The position numbers and the translations under genes were made by a program. The notes beneath the pieces are model-generated. The model saw only the letters and a program-made list of their open reading frames with translations, was not told the origin of the DNA and ran no database searches. A DNA stretch of 11,964 nt from NCBI GenBank assembly GCA_947626725.1, contig CANQTI010000038.1, forward strand, positions 1-11,964. Direction: 5' to 3'. Shown one piece after another: positions 1-6,780 of the stretch. How positions within the stretch are numbered: position 1 is the stretch's first letter; each line of letters starts with the position of its first letter. The stretch is from an uncultured Eisenbergiella sp. Its GTDB lineage: Bacteria; Bacillota; Clostridia; Lachnospirales; Lachnospiraceae.

Positions 1-1021
1 TACGGTTCAGCTCTGCGGCAACGGCAAACCGTCCGTTGAAGATCCGTTCAGCCACACAGCTCTTCCCTTCTGCCCGGCACAGCGCCGTCAAAAGAGGCGA
101 CTGCAGATCCGTGGGAAAAGCCGGGTAGACGCCGGTCTCCACATATGCCGGCGCGCACAGCCTCCCCGTGCGCTCCACATAGAGCCCCTCTCCAGTCTTT
201 GCAAGCCTTGCACCCATCTTCCCGGCCAGCGCCGTTACGCTCTCCAGTTGCCCGGCCGGCGCATTCCGCAGAAAAGCACTGCCGCCTGCGGCAAGCACAC
301 CGATCAGATAAGTCCCTGCCACGATACGGTCCGGTTCCACGCCATATACGCTCTCCCGCAGGGCCTTCACGCCCGACACGCGGATGTGCCCTTTTCCCGC
401 CAGGGAAATTGCCGCGCCCGCACCATTTAAAAAAGCGCAGAGCGCCATGATTTCCGGTTCCATCGCGCAGCCGCAGATGTCCGTTTGCCCCTCTGCCAGT
501 GCTGCCGCCAAAAGAACGTTCTCCGTGGCTCCCACGCTGGGAAAGGGCAGAACAACCCGCCCGCCGTGCAGCCTGCGCGCCCGCGCCGTCACCAGACAGC
601 CGTTTTCCTCAAATTCCGCGCCTAACTGCCTAAGCGCCTGGATATGCCAGTCAATGGGCCGGTCTCCGATCACGCAGCCGCCTGGCGTGTGCAGCTGCAC
701 TTCCCCGCACCGCCCCAGCATAGCTCCCGCCAGAATCACAGAGGAACGCATCCTCGTCACCAGCTCCTGCGGCGGATGATCAGATGTGATGCAAGCGGCA
801 TCGATACAAAGCGTCCCCCGACAGCGTTCCACCTTTGCGCCCAGGCTCTCCAACAGTCGGCACATACAGCCAACGTCGGAAATATCAGGACAATTCTGCA
901 GCACCGTGACGCCCCGCACCAGCAGACACGCCGCCATAATGGGCAGCGCCGCGTTTTTGGATCCCTGAATGACAGCTTCCCCGTACAGGGGAGTGCCGCC
1001 TTTGATCTGAATATATTTCAA
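1..1021 (-). CDS. murA: UDP-N-acetylglucosamine 1-carboxyvinyltransferase (MurA), 3' end outside window
   Basis: MurA transfers enolpyruvate from phosphoenolpyruvate to UDP-GlcNAc in the cytoplasm, the first committed step of peptidoglycan synthesis and the target of fosfomycin. The window shows 340 codons and then runs off the left edge. Seen directly: GSKN with Lys22-Asn23 for substrate binding, PGGCVIGDR with the catalytic cysteine at 116 (family position 115), and FPTD with Asp305, all at the expected spacing. The start is a TTG at 1021, because a TAA stop lies in frame immediately before it and the next in-frame ATG falls after the conserved SKN motif. A GGTGG sequence lies just upstream as ribosome binding site. 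About 253 bases separate it from ftsW, so it may have its own promoter. Clostridia and Bacilli often carry two MurA paralogues; which one this is cannot be told here. Confidence 0.95.
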   Translation of the reverse strand, partial: MKYIQIKGGTPLYGEAVIQGSKNAALPIMAACLLVRGVTVLQNCPDISDVGCMCRLLESLGAKVERCRGTLCIDAACITSDHPPQELVTRMRSSVILAGAMLGRCGEVQLHTPGGCVIGDRPIDWHIQALRQLGAEFEENGCLVTARARRLHGGRVVLPFPSVGATENVLLAAALAEGQTDICGCAMEPEIMALCAFLNGAGAAISLAGKGHIRVSGVKALRESVYGVEPDRIVAGTYLIGVLAAGGSAFLRNAPAGQLESVTALAGKMGARLAKTGEGLYVERTGRLCAPAYVETGVYPAFPTDLQSPLLTALCRAEGKSCVAERIFNGRFAVAAELNR

Positions 1022-1274
1022 TTATCCACCATCCACACAAAAAAGCAAGACTTATTGTATTTTATGTAGAAAAGCGGATCCGTTGCCTGTCCATCCAAAA
1101 AACAGACAGCTTCCGACATCGCCGCAGGCGCCCGGGACAGGCATATGCGCCGCAACCGGACAGCCGGGACGCCGGTCGGGCCCGGGGACCTCGTTCTGCG
1201 AAGCAGGCATGCACCGGGAACGGACAGTCCCGGTCCCTCAGCCCTCAGTTGTCTGCGCGCTCCCCTGCACCGTC
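1022..1274. other. GC-rich intergenic region between ftsW and murA
   Basis: No convincing gene is seen in this 253-base gap on either strand. Its ftsW-proximal three quarters are very GC-rich and full of short inverted repeats, for example a 7-bp stem with an 8-base loop at 1213-1234 (ACCGGGA/TCCCGGT). None is followed by a T-run on the minus strand, so no standard terminator is evident. The murA-proximal 55 bases turn AT-rich and could carry a promoter. Short minus-strand ORFs of about 30 to 50 codons lack good ribosome binding sites and recognisable motifs. Some Firmicute clusters have murG at this place; no trace of it was recognised. Confidence 0.6.
1030..1075 (-). promoter_or_regulatory. 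Possible murA promoter region
   Basis: This AT-rich stretch just upstream of murA, reading on the minus strand, contains TACAAT and an overlapping TAAAAT that each resemble a -10 box. No good -35 hexamer sits at 16-18 bases, so this is only a weak candidate. It is supported mainly by the sudden change in base composition and by the long gap from ftsW. Confidence 0.25.
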
Positions 1275-2429
1275 TCAGGCATCCTTTAACCGAATTCCCC
1301 GGGCAACGCTCATCACCAGCCCCATTTCAATGAGCAGAAACAGAACGGAGGTGCCGCCATAGCTGATGAAAGGCAGCGAGATTCCGGTATTGGGAATGGT
1401 GTTTGTCACCACCGCGATATTCAGGATCACCTGAATCGCGATATGTCCCATGACGCCCACCACGATGAGCGCCCCGAACAAATCCGGAGCGTTATTGGCG
1501 ATCACCATAAAGCGCCAGATCAGCAAAATGAAGATCATGATCACCGCGATGGCCCCAAACAGGCCCAATTCCTCACAGATAATGGAAAAGATCATATCGT
1601 TCTGCTGTTCCGGCAGAAAGCCCAGCTTCTGTATACTGTTGCCCAGCCCCTTGCCGAACAGACCGCCGGAGCCGATGGCGTAGAGCCCCTGCAGAACCTG
1701 AAAGCCCTTGCCCGACGCATAGGCCTCCGGATCCAGCCAGGCCATGATGCGGGCGCTGCGAAAGCCGGTGTCCTCCGTCATCGGCGTCTGGGCAATGAAA
1801 TAAACCAGCCCTGCCGCCGCCGCAAGCCCCGCGCCCACGATCAGCACAAATTTTTTATAATCGGGACTGGCCACGAACAGCATCAGAAACGCGATGCCGC
1901 CGATGATGATGGCGGAGCTTAAGTTGTCCGTCACCTGCCAGACCAGCAGACAAACGACCCCCGCCGAACCCATGATCAGGAAAAAGGCCTTTGCCGTTTT
2001 GATTCCCCGACCGATCCTGCAGATCAGGGAGGCCAGAAAAAGGATCATGCCAAGTTTGGCGATCTCTGCCGGCTGCACGGAAATGCCGATCTTGAGCCAC
2101 CGCCTGGCGCCGTTGGCCTCATATCCCAGAGGCGTCAGCACCAGCAGAATCAGGACAATGGATATCAGATAGGCCAGCGTGGCAAACCGTTCCCAGAAAT
2201 GATAGGGGATCCAGGATACCACGATCATGGCCACGATGCCGATGGCAGCCGCGCCGCCCTGATGGATCAGATAATATGCCTCATTGTCCATCTGTCCCGC
2301 CGCATCATAAGCGCTGGCGGAATAGATCATGATCAGGCCGAACACCACCAAAAAAAGTATGATGAACAACAGGCTGTAATCAAAATAACGTTCTTCCTTT
2401 TTGCGAAATCGATTCCGGACGCCGGCCAT
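1275..2429 (-). CDS. ftsW: SEDS-family peptidoglycan glycosyltransferase, FtsW/SpoVE type
   Basis: An integral membrane protein of 384 residues with about ten hydrophobic segments, the usual size and shape of FtsW/SpoVE. SEDS proteins polymerise lipid II into glycan strands at the division septum or spore cortex, working with a class B PBP. Seen directly: NGARRWLKIG (106-115), QPAEIAKLG (119-127), LPEQQNDMIF (272-281) whose Asp278 matches the essential acidic residue of the family, and the C-terminal SYGGTS (356-361). The ATG at 2429 is four bases after the murD stop and has GAGGAG about eight bases upstream, inside the end of murD, so translational coupling is likely. Position after mraY-murD is where ftsW or spoVE lies in Firmicutes. 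Whether it serves vegetative division, sporulation or both cannot be decided from sequence alone. Confidence 0.93.
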   Translation of the reverse strand: MAGVRNRFRKKEERYFDYSLLFIILFLVVFGLIMIYSASAYDAAGQMDNEAYYLIHQGGAAAIGIVAMIVVSWIPYHFWERFATLAYLISIVLILLVLTPLGYEANGARRWLKIGISVQPAEIAKLGMILFLASLICRIGRGIKTAKAFFLIMGSAGVVCLLVWQVTDNLSSAIIIGGIAFLMLFVASPDYKKFVLIVGAGLAAAAGLVYFIAQTPMTEDTGFRSARIMAWLDPEAYASGKGFQVLQGLYAIGSGGLFGKGLGNSIQKLGFLPEQQNDMIFSIICEELGLFGAIAVIMIFILLIWRFMVIANNAPDLFGALIVVGVMGHIAIQVILNIAVVTNTIPNTGISLPFISYGGTSVLFLLIEMGLVMSVARGIRLKDA

Positions 2430-2433
2430 ACGC

Positions 2434-3795
2434 TCACTCCTCTATCTGTCTGACAAATTCCTTGAATTTTCGTCCTCGCTCTTCATAATTTTCGAACATG
2501 CCCCAGCTGGCGCAGGCAGGAGAAAGCAGCACCGCATCGCCGGGCACGGCGTTCTGTTCACAGATCTCCAGCGCCTCCTGGAAGCTGTCAGCCGTCACCA
2601 CATTATACAGCCCATGCACCTTCGCGCAGGCGGCGATTTTGTTTTTTGTCTGTCCGATGAGTACCAGAAGCTTCACCTTCCCATCAAAGGCCTCGATCCA
2701 TTCGTCATAACGGCTCTTCTTATCATAACCGCCGCCGATGAGAAGGGTGGGCCAGCGCATGGCCCGGATGGCCTGAATGGCCGCATCGGGATTGGTGCCT
2801 TTGGAATCGTTGTAATAAACCACACCCTTTTTGGTGGCCACGTATTCGATCCGATGCTCAACGGCCTGAAAGGATTTCACCGTGGAAAGAATGATGTCCA
2901 TCGGAACGCCGAAGGCGGCGGATACGGCGATGGCCGCCATCACATTTTCATAATTGTGAACGCCGATCAGGTTCATGTCATTCACGTTCATCAGCGTTTC
3001 CGGCCCCTCTCCCAGGTCGCGGCAGATCGTTTCCCCTTCCAGATAGTAGCCGTTTGTCAGCCTTCTTTTGGAGGAAAACCAAATCACCCGCGCAGGGCAG
3101 GCATCCCCGAAAACGGAGAGATACGGGTCCTCATAGTTCAGAACGCAGAAATCGGATTTTCCCTGATTCTTTGTGATGGATTCCTTGACCGCCGCATAGT
3201 TTTCCATCGTATGATGGCGGTTCAGATGATCCGGCGTGATGTTCAGGATGGCGGACACTGACGGGTGGAAATCCACCGTCGTCTCCAGCTGGAAGCTGCT
3301 GATCTCCGCCGCCGTCACGCTGTCTTCGGTCATGTTGGGCGCTTCCTGCGTGTAGGGAATGCCGATGTTGCCCACCACAAAGGCGAACTTGCTGTATTTT
3401 TTCAGGATTTCTCCCACCAGCGCCGTGGTGGTGGTCTTGCCGTTGGTGCCGGTGATGGCGATCAGGCGGCCCTTGCCGTAGTGCCAGGCCAGCTCCACCT
3501 CACCCCAGACGGGGATCCCCTTCCCGCGCAGCTCGGACACCAGCGGGCTGTCCGCCGGTACGCCCGGGCTGACGACCGCCAGGGAAAGCTCTCCCCAAAG
3601 GGACTTTGGGACAGCGCCTGTGATCACGCGCACGTTCTCTGCCAATCCGTTATCCTTTCGCAGTTTTTCCGGGTCCAGACTTTCATTGGCGTCATACAGA
3701 ACCGGTACGGCGCCGAACCGTTCCAGCAGTCCTGCAGAACCGATGCCGCTCTTTCCGCATCCCACGATCAGCACTTTTTTCCCTGTCAGATCCAT
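2434..3795 (-). CDS. murD: UDP-N-acetylmuramoyl-L-alanine--D-glutamate ligase (MurD)
   Basis: MurD is the cytoplasmic ATP-dependent ligase that adds D-glutamate to UDP-MurNAc-L-Ala. The 453 residues match the family length. Seen in order: an N-terminal Rossmann-like UMP-binding part with VGCGKSGIGSA (11-21), the ATP-binding P-loop ITGTNGKTTTT (114-124, Lys120), AEISSFQLE (163-171), NITPDHLNRH (185-194), a lysine at 204 in the place of the carbamylated Lys, and the C-terminal LLSPACASWGMF, where most relatives have SWDMF. The ATG at 3795 is preceded by AAAGGAAG, a usable ribosome binding site. It lies 61 bases after mraY and ends four bases before ftsW, as part of one transcription unit. Confidence 0.97.
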   Translation of the reverse strand: MDLTGKKVLIVGCGKSGIGSAGLLERFGAVPVLYDANESLDPEKLRKDNGLAENVRVITGAVPKSLWGELSLAVVSPGVPADSPLVSELRGKGIPVWGEVELAWHYGKGRLIAITGTNGKTTTTALVGEILKKYSKFAFVVGNIGIPYTQEAPNMTEDSVTAAEISSFQLETTVDFHPSVSAILNITPDHLNRHHTMENYAAVKESITKNQGKSDFCVLNYEDPYLSVFGDACPARVIWFSSKRRLTNGYYLEGETICRDLGEGPETLMNVNDMNLIGVHNYENVMAAIAVSAAFGVPMDIILSTVKSFQAVEHRIEYVATKKGVVYYNDSKGTNPDAAIQAIRAMRWPTLLIGGGYDKKSRYDEWIEAFDGKVKLLVLIGQTKNKIAACAKVHGLYNVVTADSFQEALEICEQNAVPGDAVLLSPACASWGMFENYEERGRKFKEFVRQIEE

Positions 3796-3825
3796 CTTCC
3801 TTTTTCCCTTTCCTTTCCGGACAGC

Positions 3826-3840
3826 GGACCCTTCGGGTCC
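3826..3840 (-). repeat. Short perfect inverted repeat between mraY and murD
   Basis: GGACCC, a three-base loop and GGGTCC form a 6-bp stem in the 61-base gap before murD. No T-run follows on the minus strand, so it is unlikely to terminate. It could stabilise or slow processing of the mRNA between the two genes. The sequence is clear; the role is a guess. Confidence 0.4.
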
Positions 3841-3856
3841 TCTTCCGATCGTTTTT

Positions 3857-4822
3857 CTAATATGCCGCCAGAGCGATCAGGCACAGCAGCGCAGTGAGTA
3901 TGGAGAACACCGCGACGACCCGCGTCTCTGACCAGCCGCAGAGCTCAAAATGATGATGCAGCGGCGCCATCCTGAAAATGCGTCTGCCGCCGCTCAGTTT
4001 ATAATATCCCACCTGCAGGATCACCGAAAGCACCTCGATCATGTAGACAAAACCCACAATCGGCAGAAACAGCGGCAGGTGAAGCATATAGGCGCAGCCC
4101 GCCACAAAGCCTCCCAACGCCAGGGAACCGGTGTCGCCCATAAAAACGCTGGCCGGATACACATTAAACAGCAAAAAGCCCAACAGGCCGCCCGCCACCG
4201 CGCAGGGGAGCGGAGTGAGAGAGCTTCCCGTTCCGATGGCCACCGCCGAAAAGAACACCGCCACCAGCACCGTCACGCTGCCCGCCAGGCCGTCCAGCCC
4301 ATCGGTAAAGTTGGTTCCGTTGGCTGTTCCGATCACCACCAGGAACAGAAACGGAACGGAGAGGACACCCAATTCCAGACATATCTGGGGCTGAAAGGGG
4401 ATCCGCATGCTCAGATCCGTATGCCCGCTTTTCATCAGATAGAAGACAAAAACACCCGTCACCGCCATCTGTCCCAGAAGTTTCTGCCAGGGCCGCAGTC
4501 CCATGGAGCGCCGCAGGACCACCTTCAGATAATCGTCCAGGAACCCTACGAGGCCAAACCCCAACATCAAAAACAGCACCGGGACGATATCCGGACAATC
4601 CCTGCCAAACACCAGACAGACCGCTGTCACCCCGGCGAGAAACAGAATCCCGCCCATGGTAGGCGTCCCGTTTTTTCTTCGGTGGCTTCCCGGCCCTTCT
4701 TCCCGAACCGTCTGTCCGATCTTCTGCCTTCTTAAGTAAGGAATCACAACCGGTCCCAGCACGGCGCTCACGCCGAAGGAAATGAGAACCGGCAGTACAA
4801 CGGCATCCATCATCCCACTCAT
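3857..4822 (-). CDS. mraY: Phospho-N-acetylmuramoyl-pentapeptide-transferase (MraY)
   Basis: MraY joins phospho-MurNAc-pentapeptide to undecaprenyl phosphate on the inner membrane face, making lipid I. The protein has 321 residues, near the usual 320-330, with about ten membrane segments. Seen directly: GTPTMGG (52-58), the DDY pair at 96-98 (Asp96, Asp97), GTNFTDGLDGLAGS (169-182) with Asp174, FMGDTGSLALGG (227-238), and the histidine cluster APLHHHFELCGW (286-297). These are the hallmark catalytic and magnesium-binding motifs. The ATG at 4822 overlaps the stop of the upstream PBP gene as ATGA, suggesting coupled translation. A second ATG pair starts three codons later and is a possible alternative. 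Confidence 0.97.
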   Translation of the reverse strand: MSGMMDAVVLPVLISFGVSAVLGPVVIPYLRRQKIGQTVREEGPGSHRRKNGTPTMGGILFLAGVTAVCLVFGRDCPDIVPVLFLMLGFGLVGFLDDYLKVVLRRSMGLRPWQKLLGQMAVTGVFVFYLMKSGHTDLSMRIPFQPQICLELGVLSVPFLFLVVIGTANGTNFTDGLDGLAGSVTVLVAVFFSAVAIGTGSSLTPLPCAVAGGLLGFLLFNVYPASVFMGDTGSLALGGFVAGCAYMLHLPLFLPIVGFVYMIEVLSVILQVGYYKLSGGRRIFRMAPLHHHFELCGWSETRVVAVFSILTALLCLIALAAY

Positions 4823-6570
4823 TCCCTTTCCACCCCATTTTCAGGCTGATCTGTTGTCCCCGTCTTTTCGATCTTCAGATAGGGGAGAATGTTTTCAAAG
4901 AGCTGTCGGACCACGGGAGCGGCGATCTGCCCGCCATAGTAAACTCCCGTGGGATGGCGGATGATGCACAGCGCCAGCACCTTTGGGTCTTCCGCCGGCG
5001 CAAACCCCAGAAAAGCGGAAATATATTTTCCCGTTCCTCGGGGAAGCGTCTCGCTGGTGGCCGTCTTGCCGCCCACCCGGTATCCTTCGACCCTGCCGTT
5101 TTTGCCGCCTCCGTTTTCCACCACTTCAAAGAGAATTGCCCGCAGTCTTTCGCTGGTTTGCTCTGACAAAATCCGCTCTCCCGCTTCCCACGGGAAGAGA
5201 CTGATTGCCTCTTCTCCTTCGCTTTTCGTGCCGACGCCGAAATGCGGCGTGACCCGGATGCCTCCGTTTACGAGGGAGGATGCGGTGGCGGCCAGCTGGA
5301 TCGGCGTGATCTGGAAGGACTGGCCGAAGGAAACCGTGGCGAGCTCCACGTTTCCCATATCCTCCTTCTTATGCATGATCGTTCCGGCCTCTCCGGGCAG
5401 ATCCACGCCCGTCTTTTTCTTCAACCCGAACTGTTCAAAATAGCGATAGTAATTTTCTACCCCCAGTCTGAGACCCACCGTGATGAAAACCGGGTTGCAG
5501 GAATTCATGGTGCCCTGCACAAAGGTTTCCGCGCCGTGTCCGCCCACCTTGGCGCAGCGGATGCGCCGATCGTCCACCATGATGAAGCCCGGACAGGAAA
5601 AAGTGTCCTCTTCCTTTACCACGCCTTCTTCCAGCGCGGCCGCGGCGGTGACGATCTTGAAGGCCGAGCCCGGCTCATAGGTGTCGTTGATGCAGGCGTT
5701 GCGCCACATGCGGTTCAGGGCGTCCTGCTCTTCTTTTTCCGGAACCGCCTCCGTCAGAGTGAACGGATCGTTGAGATCGTATTCCGGCGTATCCACCATG
5801 GCCAGGATCTCACCGCTGTCCGGCCGCATGACCAGGATGGAAACCCCATCGGCCTCCTTGGCCTTCTGCACCTGTTCCGCAAGCTGTGTGGCGTACTGCT
5901 GGATATTCACATCCATACTGATCACCAGGTCTCTGCCCGCCACCGGCTCGACCCGATCCTCCCCCATTTCGGCGATCTGTATGCCCTTGGCGTCCGTGGT
6001 CTCTAAAATGGTGCCCGGTGTTCCCTGCAGATATTCCTCATAGCTGCTCTCCAGCGCCAGGATTCCCTGATTGTCCGCCCCGGTAAAGCCCAGCACTTTG
6101 GAAGCCAGCCTGCCATACGGATAATAGCGTTTGTAATCCTCGTCCACTTTGACGCCGTCCAGACCGTACGCGCGGACGGCGTCGCCGATCTCCTTGGGCA
6201 CATTGCTCTTCACCCGCTCGATGGAGGATACCTTCTCCACCCGTTTTCGCACCGTTTCCTCGGAAAGACCCAACTCCTCCTTCAGGACGGCGATCACCTT
6301 CTCCGGTTCCTTCACCTGGCTGTGGATGACGGAAATCGTACAGACGGTTCGGTTGTCCGCCAGTACGGTGCCGTTGGCATCCAGAATCCGTCCCCGTCTC
6401 GCCTTGATGGAGCGTTCCCGCTGATGCAGATCCTGCGCCAGTTCGGAATAGTGTTCCGAGCAGAAGATCATCAGCCAGGCGGTCCGAGCCGCCAGCCCCA
6501 AAAACAGAACCGTGCAGATAAAAAACACAATAACGATCTTTTTCCTATGATAAGTTCTGCTTTTCTCCAT
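4819..6570 (-). CDS. Class B penicillin-binding protein (second PBP, KTA variant)
   Basis: A 583-residue membrane-anchored D,D-transpeptidase of the FtsI/PBP2/SpoVD family, expected to crosslink peptidoglycan outside the membrane with a SEDS partner. Seen in order: one N-terminal membrane segment (about 12-32), the dimerisation-domain signature RRGRILDANG near 58-67, then the penicillin-binding domain with SAFK (Ser302 nucleophile, Lys305), SCN (357-359) and KTA (502-504), where nearly all family members have KTG. There is no PASTA domain. It closely resembles the PBP just upstream (shared TYEPGS, SCN, ELAT-SFGQ patterns), so the two are probably an old tandem duplication. The ATG at 6570 has TGAGG five bases upstream, and this site is buried in a strong hairpin. 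The stop overlaps the mraY start. The division or sporulation role is not resolved. Confidence 0.92.
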   Translation of the reverse strand: MEKSRTYHRKKIVIVFFICTVLFLGLAARTAWLMIFCSEHYSELAQDLHQRERSIKARRGRILDANGTVLADNRTVCTISVIHSQVKEPEKVIAVLKEELGLSEETVRKRVEKVSSIERVKSNVPKEIGDAVRAYGLDGVKVDEDYKRYYPYGRLASKVLGFTGADNQGILALESSYEEYLQGTPGTILETTDAKGIQIAEMGEDRVEPVAGRDLVISMDVNIQQYATQLAEQVQKAKEADGVSILVMRPDSGEILAMVDTPEYDLNDPFTLTEAVPEKEEQDALNRMWRNACINDTYEPGSAFKIVTAAAALEEGVVKEEDTFSCPGFIMVDDRRIRCAKVGGHGAETFVQGTMNSCNPVFITVGLRLGVENYYRYFEQFGLKKKTGVDLPGEAGTIMHKKEDMGNVELATVSFGQSFQITPIQLAATASSLVNGGIRVTPHFGVGTKSEGEEAISLFPWEAGERILSEQTSERLRAILFEVVENGGGKNGRVEGYRVGGKTATSETLPRGTGKYISAFLGFAPAEDPKVLALCIIRHPTGVYYGGQIAAPVVRQLFENILPYLKIEKTGTTDQPENGVERE

Positions 6571-6575
6571 AAAAG

Positions 6576-6621
6576 CCTCACGGACCGGTCATCTCTATAA
6601 TTTATTAACCGTTCCGTGAGG
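6576..6621 (-). promoter_or_regulatory. Hairpin covering the ribosome binding site of the second PBP gene
   Basis: On the minus-strand RNA, CCTCACGGA (6621-6613) pairs perfectly with TCCGTGAGG (6584-6576). After one A-G mismatch the stem continues with CGGTTA/TGACCG (one G-T wobble) around a 14-base AT-rich loop (6592-6605). The 3' arm contains the ribosome binding site TGAGG, followed by CTTTT and the ATG. The hairpin could block translation of the PBP gene, or act as a leaky terminator since CTTTT follows the stem. The pairing is seen in the sequence; the regulatory role is inferred. Confidence 0.6.
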
Positions 6622-6632
6622 TTATGACGTCC

Positions 6633-6780
6633 GGAGATATTCATTTCTCCGGCGGTATGTCATCTTTGATCATTCATTTTCCCGGCGGATGCCGCCCCGG
6701 ATTATTCATTTTCCCGGCGGGATGCCGCTTCGGATCATTTATTTCCCAGACAGCCGACCGTCCCGGATCATTCATTTTCG
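6633..6780. repeat. Five-copy tandem repeat of about 33 bp at the 3' end of the large PBP gene
   Basis: The core ATTCATTT (one copy ATTTATTT) begins at 6639, 6672, 6704, 6737 and 6770 on the plus strand, giving periods of 33, 32, 33 and 33. Around it the units share GGATC before the core and CCCGGCGG(G)ATGCCGC after it, with the second and third copies closest to each other. The copy at 6770 contains the stop codon and last codons of the large PBP gene, so the other copies look like tandem duplications of that gene's 3' end. On the minus RNA some units can form a small GGCGG-CAT-CCGCC hairpin. No gene is seen in the rest of the 197-base gap between the two PBP genes. Confidence 0.8.

Noticed and set aside
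145..1069. Several plus-strand ORFs opposite murA
   Set aside because: They lie antisense to a clear MurA with correctly spaced motifs and have Pro/Ser/Arg-rich, featureless products typical of antisense frames in GC-rich DNA.
1083..1289. Short ORFs in the gap between ftsW and murA
   Set aside because: No ribosome binding site or recognisable motif, and the lengths are expected by chance in GC-rich DNA.
2401..3897. Plus-strand ORFs of 286 and 210 codons opposite murD
   Set aside because: MurD on the minus strand has all family motifs; the plus-strand products are His-rich or Arg-rich shadows with no known domain.
6633..6780. CRISPR array
   Set aside because: The units are directly adjacent, diverged tandem copies with no unique spacers and no cas genes, so this is a simple tandem repeat.
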